A stretch of DNA of 25,170 nucleotides, taken from the NCBI GenBank assembly GCA_934590355.1, contig CAKTOX010000027.1:1-25170 (forward strand), read 5' to 3'. Source of the stretch: an uncultured Oscillospiraceae bacterium. Lineage in GTDB: Bacteria; Bacillota; Clostridia; Oscillospirales; Oscillospiraceae. Each line of letters begins with the position of its first letter. Position 1 is the first letter of the stretch. The notes under the pieces were generated by a model. It did no database searches. It saw nothing but the letters and a program-made list of their open reading frames with translations, and had not been told where the DNA came from. Positions 7,157-13,135 of the stretch are shown one piece after another. The position numbers were made by a program, and so were the translations under genes.

Positions 7157-8326
7157 ATGGTTGATCTTCTGTCGAAAATATTTATAAAGAACCGCACGGA
7201 GTACGGCGACGCGGCGGTGCGTAAGGCATACGGCACGCTGTGCAGTGTGCTGGGCATTTTCCTGAACGTGCTGCTGTTTGCGGGCAAGTACGCGGCGGGC
7301 GTCATCTCCGGCTCGATCGCCATCACCGCCGACGCCTTCAACAACCTCTCCGACGCGGGCTCATCGGCGATATCACTGCTCGGCTTCAGGCTCTCCGGCA
7401 AGAAGCCCGACCCGCACCACCCCTTCGGTCACGGCAGGATCGAATACATTTCCGGCCTCGCGGTCGCCATCATGATCGTCGTCATGGGCGTCGAGCTGTT
7501 CATGAGCTCGGTCAGGAAGATAGCAGCGCCCACGCCCGTGGAGATCGGGCTGCTGCCGGCCGCGATACTGCTCGTGTCAATACTCGTCAAGGTCTATATG
7601 TTCGCATACAACCGCAGCATCGGCAAAAAGATATCCTCCGCCGCCATGGCTGCCACCGGCACCGACAGTCTCTCGGACTCGATCGCAACCGCGGTCGTGC
7701 TGCTGTCGATGGGCGTGTCATACCTGTTTGACGTCAACATCGACGGCTACGCGGGCGTGCTCGTCGCGCTGTTTATCCTCTATGCCGGCGCGGGCGTTGC
7801 CAAGGATACGCTCTCCCCGCTGCTCGGCCAGGCGCCCGACCCCGAGCTTGTGAGCAAGATCGAGGCGCTCGTCATGAGCTCACCCGCAGTCATCGGAATG
7901 CACGACCTCGTCGTTCACGACTACGGCCCGGGCAGACTCATGATAAGCCTGCACGCCGAGGTAGACGGCAAGGGCGATATCTTCGAGCTGCACGACAGCA
8001 TCGACACTATTGAGCGCAAGCTCAAGGACACCCTCGGCTGCGACGCAACGATACATATGGACCCCGTCGAGACCGACAACGAGCTGCTCGCGGCGGAGCG
8101 CAGTGCGCTTAACGAGGCGCTGAGCGGCGTGAACGGACTGCGCGGCATCCACGACCTGCGCATGGTCATGGGTCCGAGCCACACGAACCTCATCTTCGAC
8201 GTCGTTATGGACACCGCCGTCGGCATGAGCGCCGAGGAGTTCCGCAGCCTCATCTGCCGCACCGTCGAGGAGCGTATGCCCGGTCACTTCGCCGTCGTCA
8301 CCGTCGATACATCCTTCGTCATATGA
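7157..8326 (+). CDS. Cation diffusion facilitator (CDF) metal exporter with duplicated cytoplasmic domain
   Basis: 389 residues from the ATG at 7157, chosen because GGAGAGGGA lies just upstream; an in-frame GTG at 7121 lacks such a site. Six TM helices occupy about residues 26-220. TM2 carries ADAFNNLSDA (N62-x3-D66), the TM2-TM3 loop HHPFGHGRIEY, and TM5 GTDSLSDS (D170-x3-D174). The classical zinc pair is H/D-x3-D in both helices. The N/D plus D/D pattern recalls the Bacillus manganese exporters MneP/MneS, so Mn2+ (or Fe2+) efflux is more likely than Zn2+; this is from memory. After the TM domain the cytoplasmic dimerisation-type domain appears twice: GMHDLVVHDYGPG and, about 85 residues later, GIHDLRMVMGPS start the two copies. 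It stands alone, flanked on both sides by dispersed repeats, with a terminator directly after it. No riboswitch or clear promoter is visible. Confidence 0.92.
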   Translation: MVDLLSKIFIKNRTEYGDAAVRKAYGTLCSVLGIFLNVLLFAGKYAAGVISGSIAITADAFNNLSDAGSSAISLLGFRLSGKKPDPHHPFGHGRIEYISGLAVAIMIVVMGVELFMSSVRKIAAPTPVEIGLLPAAILLVSILVKVYMFAYNRSIGKKISSAAMAATGTDSLSDSIATAVVLLSMGVSYLFDVNIDGYAGVLVALFILYAGAGVAKDTLSPLLGQAPDPELVSKIEALVMSSPAVIGMHDLVVHDYGPGRLMISLHAEVDGKGDIFELHDSIDTIERKLKDTLGCDATIHMDPVETDNELLAAERSALNEALSGVNGLRGIHDLRMVMGPSHTNLIFDVVMDTAVGMSAEEFRSLICRTVEERMPGHFAVVTVDTSFVI

Positions 8327-8330
8327 ACCC

Positions 8331-8366
8331 AAAACCTCGGCAGGCTATGTGACTGCCGAGGTTTTT
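8331..8366 (+). terminator. Intrinsic terminator of the CDF gene
   Basis: A 13-bp perfect stem (8331-8343 AAAACCTCGGCAG with 8353-8365) is followed by a T-run, 5 nt after the CDF stop codon. Confidence 0.92.
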
Positions 8367-8399
8367 GTCGCGGTTTGCCCATTGCCATGGGGGCAACTG

Positions 8400-8548
8400 C
8401 CGTTGAGGCAGAGGCGCAACCGACAATGGCGGTAAATTAGCTGCGCCGACACGGTGACGGAGTGCGGCGGTTTCGTCGGAGTAACCGTGCCGCCGCAAAA
8501 AATGTATAGGTAAAATCTCAAAACGCATTGCCCCTCGCGGCGAGCGAG
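8400..8548 (-). repeat. Dispersed intergenic repeat, copy C (minus orientation)
   Basis: Read on the minus strand from ATG at 8528, this copy gives MRFEILPIHFLRRHGY, parallel to copy A (EILPIRFLRQLGY) and copy B. Shared DNA blocks with copy A include GTAAAATCTCAA and GTAACCG; it also carries the 25-bp block identical to unit E (8524-8548). The 5' boundary near 8400 is uncertain. A short ORF (8319-8528) exists on the minus strand but runs out into the CDF terminator, so I do not call it a gene. Confidence 0.7.
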
Positions 8549-8683
8549 TGGCTTCCCCTTGAGGGGAAGCTGTCAGCGATAGCTGACTGATGAGGTGAAT
8601 TAAAGTCTTACAATGAGAAATTTAAACACCTCATCCGGCTCTCCGCTTCGCTCCGACCCACCTTCCCCTAAAAGGGGAAGGCA
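8549..8683. mobile_element. 135-bp palindromic MITE/REP-like element
   Basis: The element is built of nested inverted repeats. Outer ends TGGCTTCCCCTT and AAGGGGAAGGCA are near-complementary. Each end also forms its own hairpin (CTTCCCCTTGAGGGGAAG at 8552-8569; CCTTCCCCTAAAAGGGGAAGG near 8661-8681 on the right). GTCAGC/GCTGAC (8572-8587) adds another stem. GATGAGGTG (8589-8597) is perfectly inverted at 8627-8635 around an AT-rich 29-nt centre. There is no coding capacity and no obvious target duplication. I recall very similar palindromes scattered between genes in Faecalibacterium and relatives, so it is probably a non-autonomous mobile or REP-type repeat. Confidence 0.75.
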
Positions 8684-8796
8684 ATGACGCACCCCGATAG
8701 TGCGCGGCAAATACGGTTTTGTCGGCATTTTCGTAACCGAGCTGACGCAAAAACCGTATCGGTAAAATCTCAAGGCGAACCGCTCCACGGCAGTGG
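8684..8796 (-). repeat. Dispersed intergenic repeat, copy A (minus orientation)
   Basis: This is the inverted relative of copy B (6790-6906) and lies on the opposite side of the CDF gene. On the minus strand it reads VRLEILPIRFLRQLGYENAD. It ends in CTCCACGGCAGTGG, which touches the -35 box of the next promoter. It directly adjoins the palindromic element, so the gene-free stretch 8367-8796 is entirely repeat material. Confidence 0.8.
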
Positions 8797-8825
8797 TTGA
8801 CAAATAAGAAACAATGTTGTATATT
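8797..8825 (+). promoter_or_regulatory. Sigma-A promoter of the PAP2 gene
   Basis: A perfect -35 TTGACA (8797-8802) and TATATT (8820-8825) with 17-nt spacing lie about 40 nt before the PAP2 ATG. The -35 abuts the end of repeat copy A. Confidence 0.85.
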
Positions 8826-8863
8826 AACTGTGTTACTACTATACACACAGTTGGAGAGCTCAT

Positions 8864-9544
8864 ATGAACAAGGTCAAAAAGCTAATTAAGGAGAACTTCC
8901 CGGCGTACTCATACGCGGTGCTGCCGGTGGTGCTGCTGACGCACGCGCTGGTTTGGTGCGTGACGAAAACGCTCACGAAAAATCTGCCCGCTACCGACGT
9001 CACGCTGCCCGTTGACGCCATGATACCGCTCAGACCGGAGTGGGTCGTCATCTACGTTCTGACCTTCGTGTTCTGGGCTGCGGGACTCATAATCGTCATG
9101 CGCCAGCGCGAGGAGCTCTGCCATAAAATGACCGCCGGCATCCTCATGGGCGAGGCCATCTGCTGCTTTTTCTTCATTGCGCTGCCGAGCTGCGTCGTGC
9201 GACCCGAAATAAACGTCACGGGCCCGTTTTCGTGGGCACTGTCGATCATCTACACGACCGACACCCCGACAAACTGCTTCCCTTCGATGCACTGTATGTT
9301 CGCGTACATGGTATTCCGCCAGTCGCTCAAGAGCGAGGTCGGCAACCGCTGGCGCATCTTCTCCGGCGTCTTTGCCGCGCTCGTATGCCTTTCGACGCTC
9401 TTCGTCAAGCAGCACGTCGTCGTTGACGTCATCTCCGGCATTTTCTTCGGCGAGGCCGCATATCTGATGGGTATGCTCCTGCCGGTTTGGAAAATTTTTA
9501 ATAAAATCAATAAAATAACGCTTGCAAAATGCTTCCCGATGTGA
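8864..9544 (+). CDS. PAP2-family membrane phosphatase
   Basis: 226 residues with about six hydrophobic segments (around 15-33, 60-78, 90-109, 122-150 region, 165-181, 187-212). Catalytic-motif matches are RP at 113-114 (first motif, weak), FPSMH (S141, H143) and KQHVVVDVISG (H184, D188), the usual His-Asp pair of phosphatidic acid phosphatase/vanadium haloperoxidase enzymes facing the outer leaflet. Such proteins remove phosphate from lipid phosphates such as phosphatidate or polyprenyl diphosphate, or transfer head groups; the exact substrate is not readable. GGAG 7 nt before ATG supports the start. It has its own consensus promoter. The next gene follows after 90 nt with no visible terminator, so read-through is possible. 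Confidence 0.88.
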   Translation: MNKVKKLIKENFPAYSYAVLPVVLLTHALVWCVTKTLTKNLPATDVTLPVDAMIPLRPEWVVIYVLTFVFWAAGLIIVMRQREELCHKMTAGILMGEAICCFFFIALPSCVVRPEINVTGPFSWALSIIYTTDTPTNCFPSMHCMFAYMVFRQSLKSEVGNRWRIFSGVFAALVCLSTLFVKQHVVVDVISGIFFGEAAYLMGMLLPVWKIFNKINKITLAKCFPM

Positions 9545-9634
9545 TTAAATCTATATAAACAAGAGCCAAAAGTATAGTTTCGAACACATTCAGCTCATTT
9601 TGATGGGCAGAAAATTTTGACAGGAGGGACCTTT

Positions 9635-10075
9635 ATGGCAAATAAGAGAAGAGTTGGATCAATTTTGACCGCGATTATGACGGCGGCGCTGCTTTTCACC
9701 TTCATCGCAGTACCCGCGGCAAGCGCGGATGCGGCTCCCTCCGGAGTCGCGCAGGCAGTTGTAAAGACGCACGAAACGGTTTCGGCAAGGCTCGGCGAGG
9801 ATATGTCGGCAATGTGCGAAAAGCTCGGCGAAATTAAGGACGCGCTTATCCAAAAGCACGAGCAGGGCAAGGAGCAGCACGAGCAGCTTCAGAGCTACGG
9901 CAACGGCGTTGCACAGGACGTGACGGCGGCGACGGACGAATTTGTTGCGATGCTCGAGGGCATAGGCGACAGCTTCGACAAGGGCGACCTTGAGGGCATG
10001 AAGAACACGCCCAAGACCTTCGTTGACGGTCTCGGCACCTATCTCGGCGCGATAAAGGGCGCGGTAAAGCCCTGA
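9635..10075 (+). CDS. Small secreted helical protein (unknown function)
   Basis: 146 residues from the ATG at 9635, which has AGGAGGGA 7 nt upstream; an in-frame TTG at 9617 would place that site inside the gene and is rejected. A clear signal peptide (MANKRRVG, hydrophobic core, cleavage near PAASA-DA at about 31) is followed by about 115 residues without cysteines, rich in Ala, Glu, Lys, Asp and Gly and predicted mostly helical. A hydrophilic middle has KHEQGKEQHEQLQ. There is no sortase motif, lipobox or repeat, so it should be released to the outside. I do not recognise a family. It is followed by a strong terminator and then a convergent small gene. Confidence 0.75.
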   Translation: MANKRRVGSILTAIMTAALLFTFIAVPAASADAAPSGVAQAVVKTHETVSARLGEDMSAMCEKLGEIKDALIQKHEQGKEQHEQLQSYGNGVAQDVTAATDEFVAMLEGIGDSFDKGDLEGMKNTPKTFVDGLGTYLGAIKGAVKP

Positions 10076-10086
10076 TATGACCAAAG

Positions 10087-10112
10087 AAAAAGCACCCCGA
10101 GGGGTGCTTTTT
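10087..10112 (+). terminator. Intrinsic terminator of the small secreted protein gene
   Basis: The stem AAAAAGCACCCC/GGGGTGCTTTTT (10087-10098 with 10101-10112) is tightly looped and ends in T, 12 nt after the stop codon. Confidence 0.9.
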
Positions 10113-10129
10113 GACGCACATAAGTATAA

Positions 10130-10155
10130 AAAAGGCACCCTCGTGGGTGCCTTTT
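10130..10155 (-). terminator. Intrinsic terminator of the 84-residue protein gene
   Basis: The stem AAAAGGCACCC/GGGTGCCTTTT (10130-10140 with 10145-10155), loop TCGT, lies 18 nt past the minus-strand stop. On that strand it runs into TTTTTTATAC. With the preceding hairpin it makes a back-to-back terminator pair between convergent genes. Confidence 0.88.
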
Positions 10156-10173
10156 ATATCTTCATCTTCTCGA

Positions 10174-10428
10174 TCAGGTGAAGCTGGAGATCATGCTGAT
10201 GGGCCAAGTCAGAACATCGCCTGCGAGGCGGAGCTTGCTCTGCACGAAGATACGGGTATCCTCATCGGTGACCTTGTCCTTGACCTTCTCGATAACGTCC
10301 TTGGGCTTGATCTCGAGGAGCTTGCCCGCAACACCGAGAACCTTGCCAAAGTCGAGGTACTTAACAGTCTCAACGAGGTTGTCCTTCGCAGCCTCGAAGT
10401 CATAGTTGGCTATTGCCTTGATGCACAT
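10174..10428 (-). CDS. Small cytoplasmic protein, 84 residues (unknown function)
   Basis: The ATG at 10428 is preceded by GGAGG with 8-nt spacing, a promoter is visible at 10472-10501, and a terminator follows, so this is a complete single-gene unit although the protein is unknown. It begins MCIKAIANYDFEAAK and is rich in Lys, Asp, Glu, Val and Leu. There is no signal peptide and no strong TM segment; the last ~18 residues (LAGDVLTWPISMISSF) are hydrophobic and could be an amphipathic or membrane-touching helix. One Cys at position 2. No family recognised. The neighbouring secreted protein is convergent, so the two are not co-transcribed. Confidence 0.72.
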   Translation of the reverse strand: MCIKAIANYDFEAAKDNLVETVKYLDFGKVLGVAGKLLEIKPKDVIEKVKDKVTDEDTRIFVQSKLRLAGDVLTWPISMISSFT

Positions 10429-10471
10429 TTTGTTTTCCTCCCATTTTGTTCTTTGTTGTTCAGATGCAGTA

Positions 10472-10501
10472 ACTATACCACATAAAGCTACATTTTGTAA
10501 A
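10472..10501 (-). promoter_or_regulatory. Promoter of the 84-residue protein gene
   Basis: On the minus strand TTTACA (10501-10496) and TATAGT (10477-10472) are spaced 18 nt, about 40 nt before the ATG. Confidence 0.7.
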
Positions 10502-10554
10502 CACTATTCTTCCTTATAGAGCGTAAAACATTTTACCACAGTACGGTCAATATG

Positions 10555-10584
10555 TCAAAAAGAAAAAAGCCGCTCGACTTTTTT
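10555..10584 (-). terminator. Intrinsic terminator overlapping the GH3 stop codon
   Basis: On the minus strand AAAAAAGTC/GGCTTTTTT (10584-10576 with 10571-10563; one G-T pair) with loop GAGC is followed by C and five more T. The first A residues overlap the TAA stop of the GH3 gene. Confidence 0.75.
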
Positions 10585-12961
10585 ATGGCAAAAATGAACG
10601 AATGAGTGCCCGTTTGCCGCCTTTTTCGCGGTTGGCGGCGCTCAGAAGCGCTCGCACCTGAGCTTCGCTGACGGCTCCGGTGAAGCGGGCAAGGCCGCGA
10701 TAGGGCAGGTTCATGGCAAAAACCGTGTTGTTTGCGCCCTCGCGGTTTCCGGTCACGCGGAAAAATCCGTAGACAAGGCGCAGCAGGCGGTACAGCAGCC
10801 TCCCGATGCCGGGGCGGTATTTCCCCTGCACGAGGGCGGAGTTGAATTCCAGGGGCGCGTTCCTGTCCCACAAATGCGGCGGCAGCTCACGCCCGAGAAG
10901 TGCGGCGAACGCAGCGTCGGGAACGCACTGAACGTCGGCGCTGCGATAGGGCGCGAAAATCTCATCGGCATAGGGGTCAGGTGCCGCGTCGCCCTGCTTT
11001 TCGATGCTTCCCGCAAGGCGGATATCGCGCGAGGACGCGCCGACGAGCACGCCGTATTCCCCGCCCGCGCAGACCCAGCGGTCAAGTCTGACGTTCCAAT
11101 AGCAAAACGCACGCTCCGGCAGAGCGACGCTCACGCGCTTCTCCTGCCCGGGAGAAAGCTCAACGCGCACAAAGCCGCGCAGCTCCTTTTCGGAGCAGAA
11201 AACGCCCGTTTTCGGTGCGCTGACATAGACCTGCGCAACCTCGGCAGCCGAAACGCCGCCGATATTTTTAATGTTAAAGCTCACCTCGCCGCCGCTGATC
11301 TCAAGCCCCGAATACTCAAACTCCGAGTAGCTCAGTCCGAAGCCGAAGGGGTATTTGACGGCTCTTTTCGCGCTGTCATAATAGCGGTAGCCGACGAAGA
11401 TGCTCTCGCGGTATTCGCTCGTGCTCTCGGGACCGGGGTAACAGTCGCGGCAGGGCGTGTCGGACAGGCGGTGCGGCATCGTCTCGGCGAGCTTTCCCGA
11501 GGGCGAAACGCGCCCGCTCACGAGCCTTGCTATCGCCGCCGCGCCCGCCTGACCGCCGAGGTAGCCGTGCAAAAGCGCCTTCGCGTCCGCGTCCCAGTCC
11601 GTTTCGACGGGGCTGCCGCAGGATAAAATGACGGCAATATTCTCGTTCGCGGCTCTGACGATGCGCAGAAGCTCAAGCTGATTTTCGGGCAGGCGCATAT
11701 GCAGTCTGTCCACGCCCTCGGCCTCGCTGCCCTCGTCAAGACCCAGCCAGAGCAGCACGGCGTCGGCCTTCTTCGCAAGCGCCGCGGCACGCGAGGCAAG
11801 CCTTGCGCTCCTGCCTCCGCCGCGCTTAAAGCCGCGCTCATAGCCGATGACGTCAATGCCCTCCGCCCTGAGCTCGTCAAGACCGTTCGGCAGCCTTGTC
11901 GGCTCAATGTGCGAGCTGCCCGCGCCCTGATACCGAGGCACGGCGGCAAAATCTCCGATGACCGCGACCCGCGCGCTTTTTTTGAGCGGCAGCAGCCCTC
12001 CCTCGTTTTTCAGCAGCACTGCGCTTTCCGCGGCAAGGCGCGCGGCAAGCTCGTGATGCTCGTCATAATCTATCTCCGCGGCGTTTTCGAACGCGCTCTC
12101 GCCGTCAAAAACGAGCCGCAAAACGCTGTCAACGCGCTCGTTTAAAAGCTCCTCGTCAAGCTCTCCCTCCCTCACGGCGCGCACTATCTGCCTGTCGGTC
12201 TCGCCGCCCGTGCCGGGCATTTCCAGCGCGTTTCCCGCAATGAGCCCGCGCACACGGTCGTTATCGCCGCCCCAGTCGGTGACGATGAGTCCGTCATAGC
12301 CCCAATCGCGCTCGAGCACGTCGCGCAGCAGATGGGTGTTTTCATTGGTGTATTGGCCGTTGAGCTTATTGTACGAGGTCATAAGGCACTTGACCCCGCC
12401 CTCCTTTACGGCAATTTCAAACGCGGGCAGGTATATCTCCCGCAGGGCGCGCTCGTCAACGACGGAGTCGCTCGTCATGCGCAGGGTCTCCTGCGAGTTT
12501 GCCGCGAAGTGCTTGACGCAGGCGGCGACACCCTGCGACTGTATGCCGCGTATGAGCGCGGCGGCGCATTTTCCCGCAAGCAGGGGGTCCTCGGAATAAT
12601 ACTCGAAGTTTCGCCCGCACAGGGGGCTGCGCTTTATGTTGACGCCCGGCCCGAGCACAACGGACACCCTCTGCGCCCGCGCCTCCGCGCCGAGCCTGCG
12701 CCCCATCTGCTCAATGAGCTCCTCGTCCCAGCTGTTGGCTGCGCACGAGGCCGTCGGAAAGCAGGTCGCGGGGTAGGCTGCGTTAAGGCCGAGGTGATCC
12801 TCCTTGCCTATCTGCTTGCGCAGTCCGTGAGGGCCGTCGGTGAGCATCATGGCGGCAATGCCGAGCCGCCCGATAGCCTTGGTGTGCCAAAAATCCGCGC
12901 CCGATGTGAGCGAGGCCTTTTCCTCAAGCGTCATTTTCGATATGAGCCGTGCGTATTTCAT
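10583..12961 (-). CDS. Glycoside hydrolase family 3 beta-glycosidase (intracellular)
   Basis: 792 residues, no signal peptide, so it should act in the cytoplasm on imported beta-linked oligosaccharides. The N-terminal TIM barrel contains LTDGPHGLR (about 40-48), NFEYYSEDP (118-126), the substrate-binding KHFAANSQE (150-158) and GYDGLIVTDWGG with nucleophile D229. The alpha/beta sandwich begins around 305; its GSEAEGVDR (411-419) carries the likely acid/base Glu. A fibronectin-III-like domain lies near 550-640 (NIKNIGGVSAAEVAQVYVS). A ~140-residue C-terminal extension has a basic-hydrophobic patch (GIGRLLYRLLRLVYGFF) and the MNLPYRGLARF...G block seen in cytosolic Clostridia members. The start is supported by GGGAGGA upstream. 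Beta-glucosidase, xylosidase and N-acetylglucosaminidase remain possible. It is divergent from addB and shows direct repeats near its promoter. Confidence 0.93.
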   Translation of the reverse strand: MKYARLISKMTLEEKASLTSGADFWHTKAIGRLGIAAMMLTDGPHGLRKQIGKEDHLGLNAAYPATCFPTASCAANSWDEELIEQMGRRLGAEARAQRVSVVLGPGVNIKRSPLCGRNFEYYSEDPLLAGKCAAALIRGIQSQGVAACVKHFAANSQETLRMTSDSVVDERALREIYLPAFEIAVKEGGVKCLMTSYNKLNGQYTNENTHLLRDVLERDWGYDGLIVTDWGGDNDRVRGLIAGNALEMPGTGGETDRQIVRAVREGELDEELLNERVDSVLRLVFDGESAFENAAEIDYDEHHELAARLAAESAVLLKNEGGLLPLKKSARVAVIGDFAAVPRYQGAGSSHIEPTRLPNGLDELRAEGIDVIGYERGFKRGGGRSARLASRAAALAKKADAVLLWLGLDEGSEAEGVDRLHMRLPENQLELLRIVRAANENIAVILSCGSPVETDWDADAKALLHGYLGGQAGAAAIARLVSGRVSPSGKLAETMPHRLSDTPCRDCYPGPESTSEYRESIFVGYRYYDSAKRAVKYPFGFGLSYSEFEYSGLEISGGEVSFNIKNIGGVSAAEVAQVYVSAPKTGVFCSEKELRGFVRVELSPGQEKRVSVALPERAFCYWNVRLDRWVCAGGEYGVLVGASSRDIRLAGSIEKQGDAAPDPYADEIFAPYRSADVQCVPDAAFAALLGRELPPHLWDRNAPLEFNSALVQGKYRPGIGRLLYRLLRLVYGFFRVTGNREGANNTVFAMNLPYRGLARFTGAVSEAQVRALLSAANREKGGKRALIRSFLP

Positions 12962-12981
12962 GCTCCTGTCCTCCCGCGAAA

Positions 12982-13002
12982 TTTGTCGAACGGTTTGTCG
13001 AA
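12982..13002. promoter_or_regulatory. Possible regulator binding site: TTTGTCGAA direct repeats
   Basis: TTTGTCGAA occurs at 12982-12990 and 12994-13002, 12 bp apart, between the GH3 promoter and its ribosome binding site. The position downstream of the -10 suits a repressor site for a sugar-regulated glycosidase. No regulator gene is adjacent, so this is only a suggestion. Confidence 0.4.
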
Positions 13003-13015
13003 TAGTCTTAATTTT

Positions 13016-13043
13016 ATTATAATAGATTTCGCGGGCTTTTCAA
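13016..13043 (-). promoter_or_regulatory. Promoter of the GH3 gene
   Basis: On the minus strand TTGAAA (13043-13038) and a perfect TATAAT (13021-13016) are separated by 16 nt, about 55 nt before the start codon. Confidence 0.75.
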
Positions 13044-13068
13044 GCCTCATGCGAGGGGCGATTTGCTG

Positions 13069-13097
13069 TTGCCCAAGCGCGGAGATTTTGATAAAAT
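13069..13097 (+). promoter_or_regulatory. Promoter of addB-addA
   Basis: TTGCCC (13069-13074) and TAAAAT (13092-13097) with 17-nt spacing lie about 38 nt before the addB ATG, divergent from the GH3 promoter. Confidence 0.55.
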
Positions 13098-13135
13098 ACA
13101 GAAAACTACCGATTTTATTTATCCGAGGTGAAAAA

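Noticed and set aside
8600..8863. Short minus-strand ORFs in the repeat region
   Set aside because: They span the palindromic element and repeat copy A; their sequence is explained by repeats and they have no independent start signals. The shared peptide is reported as a finding instead.
12332..13135. Long in-frame upstream extension of the addB reading frame
   Set aside because: It is antisense to the GH3 catalytic domain, carries no family features, and the AddB Walker A motif and ribosome binding site place the true start at 13136.
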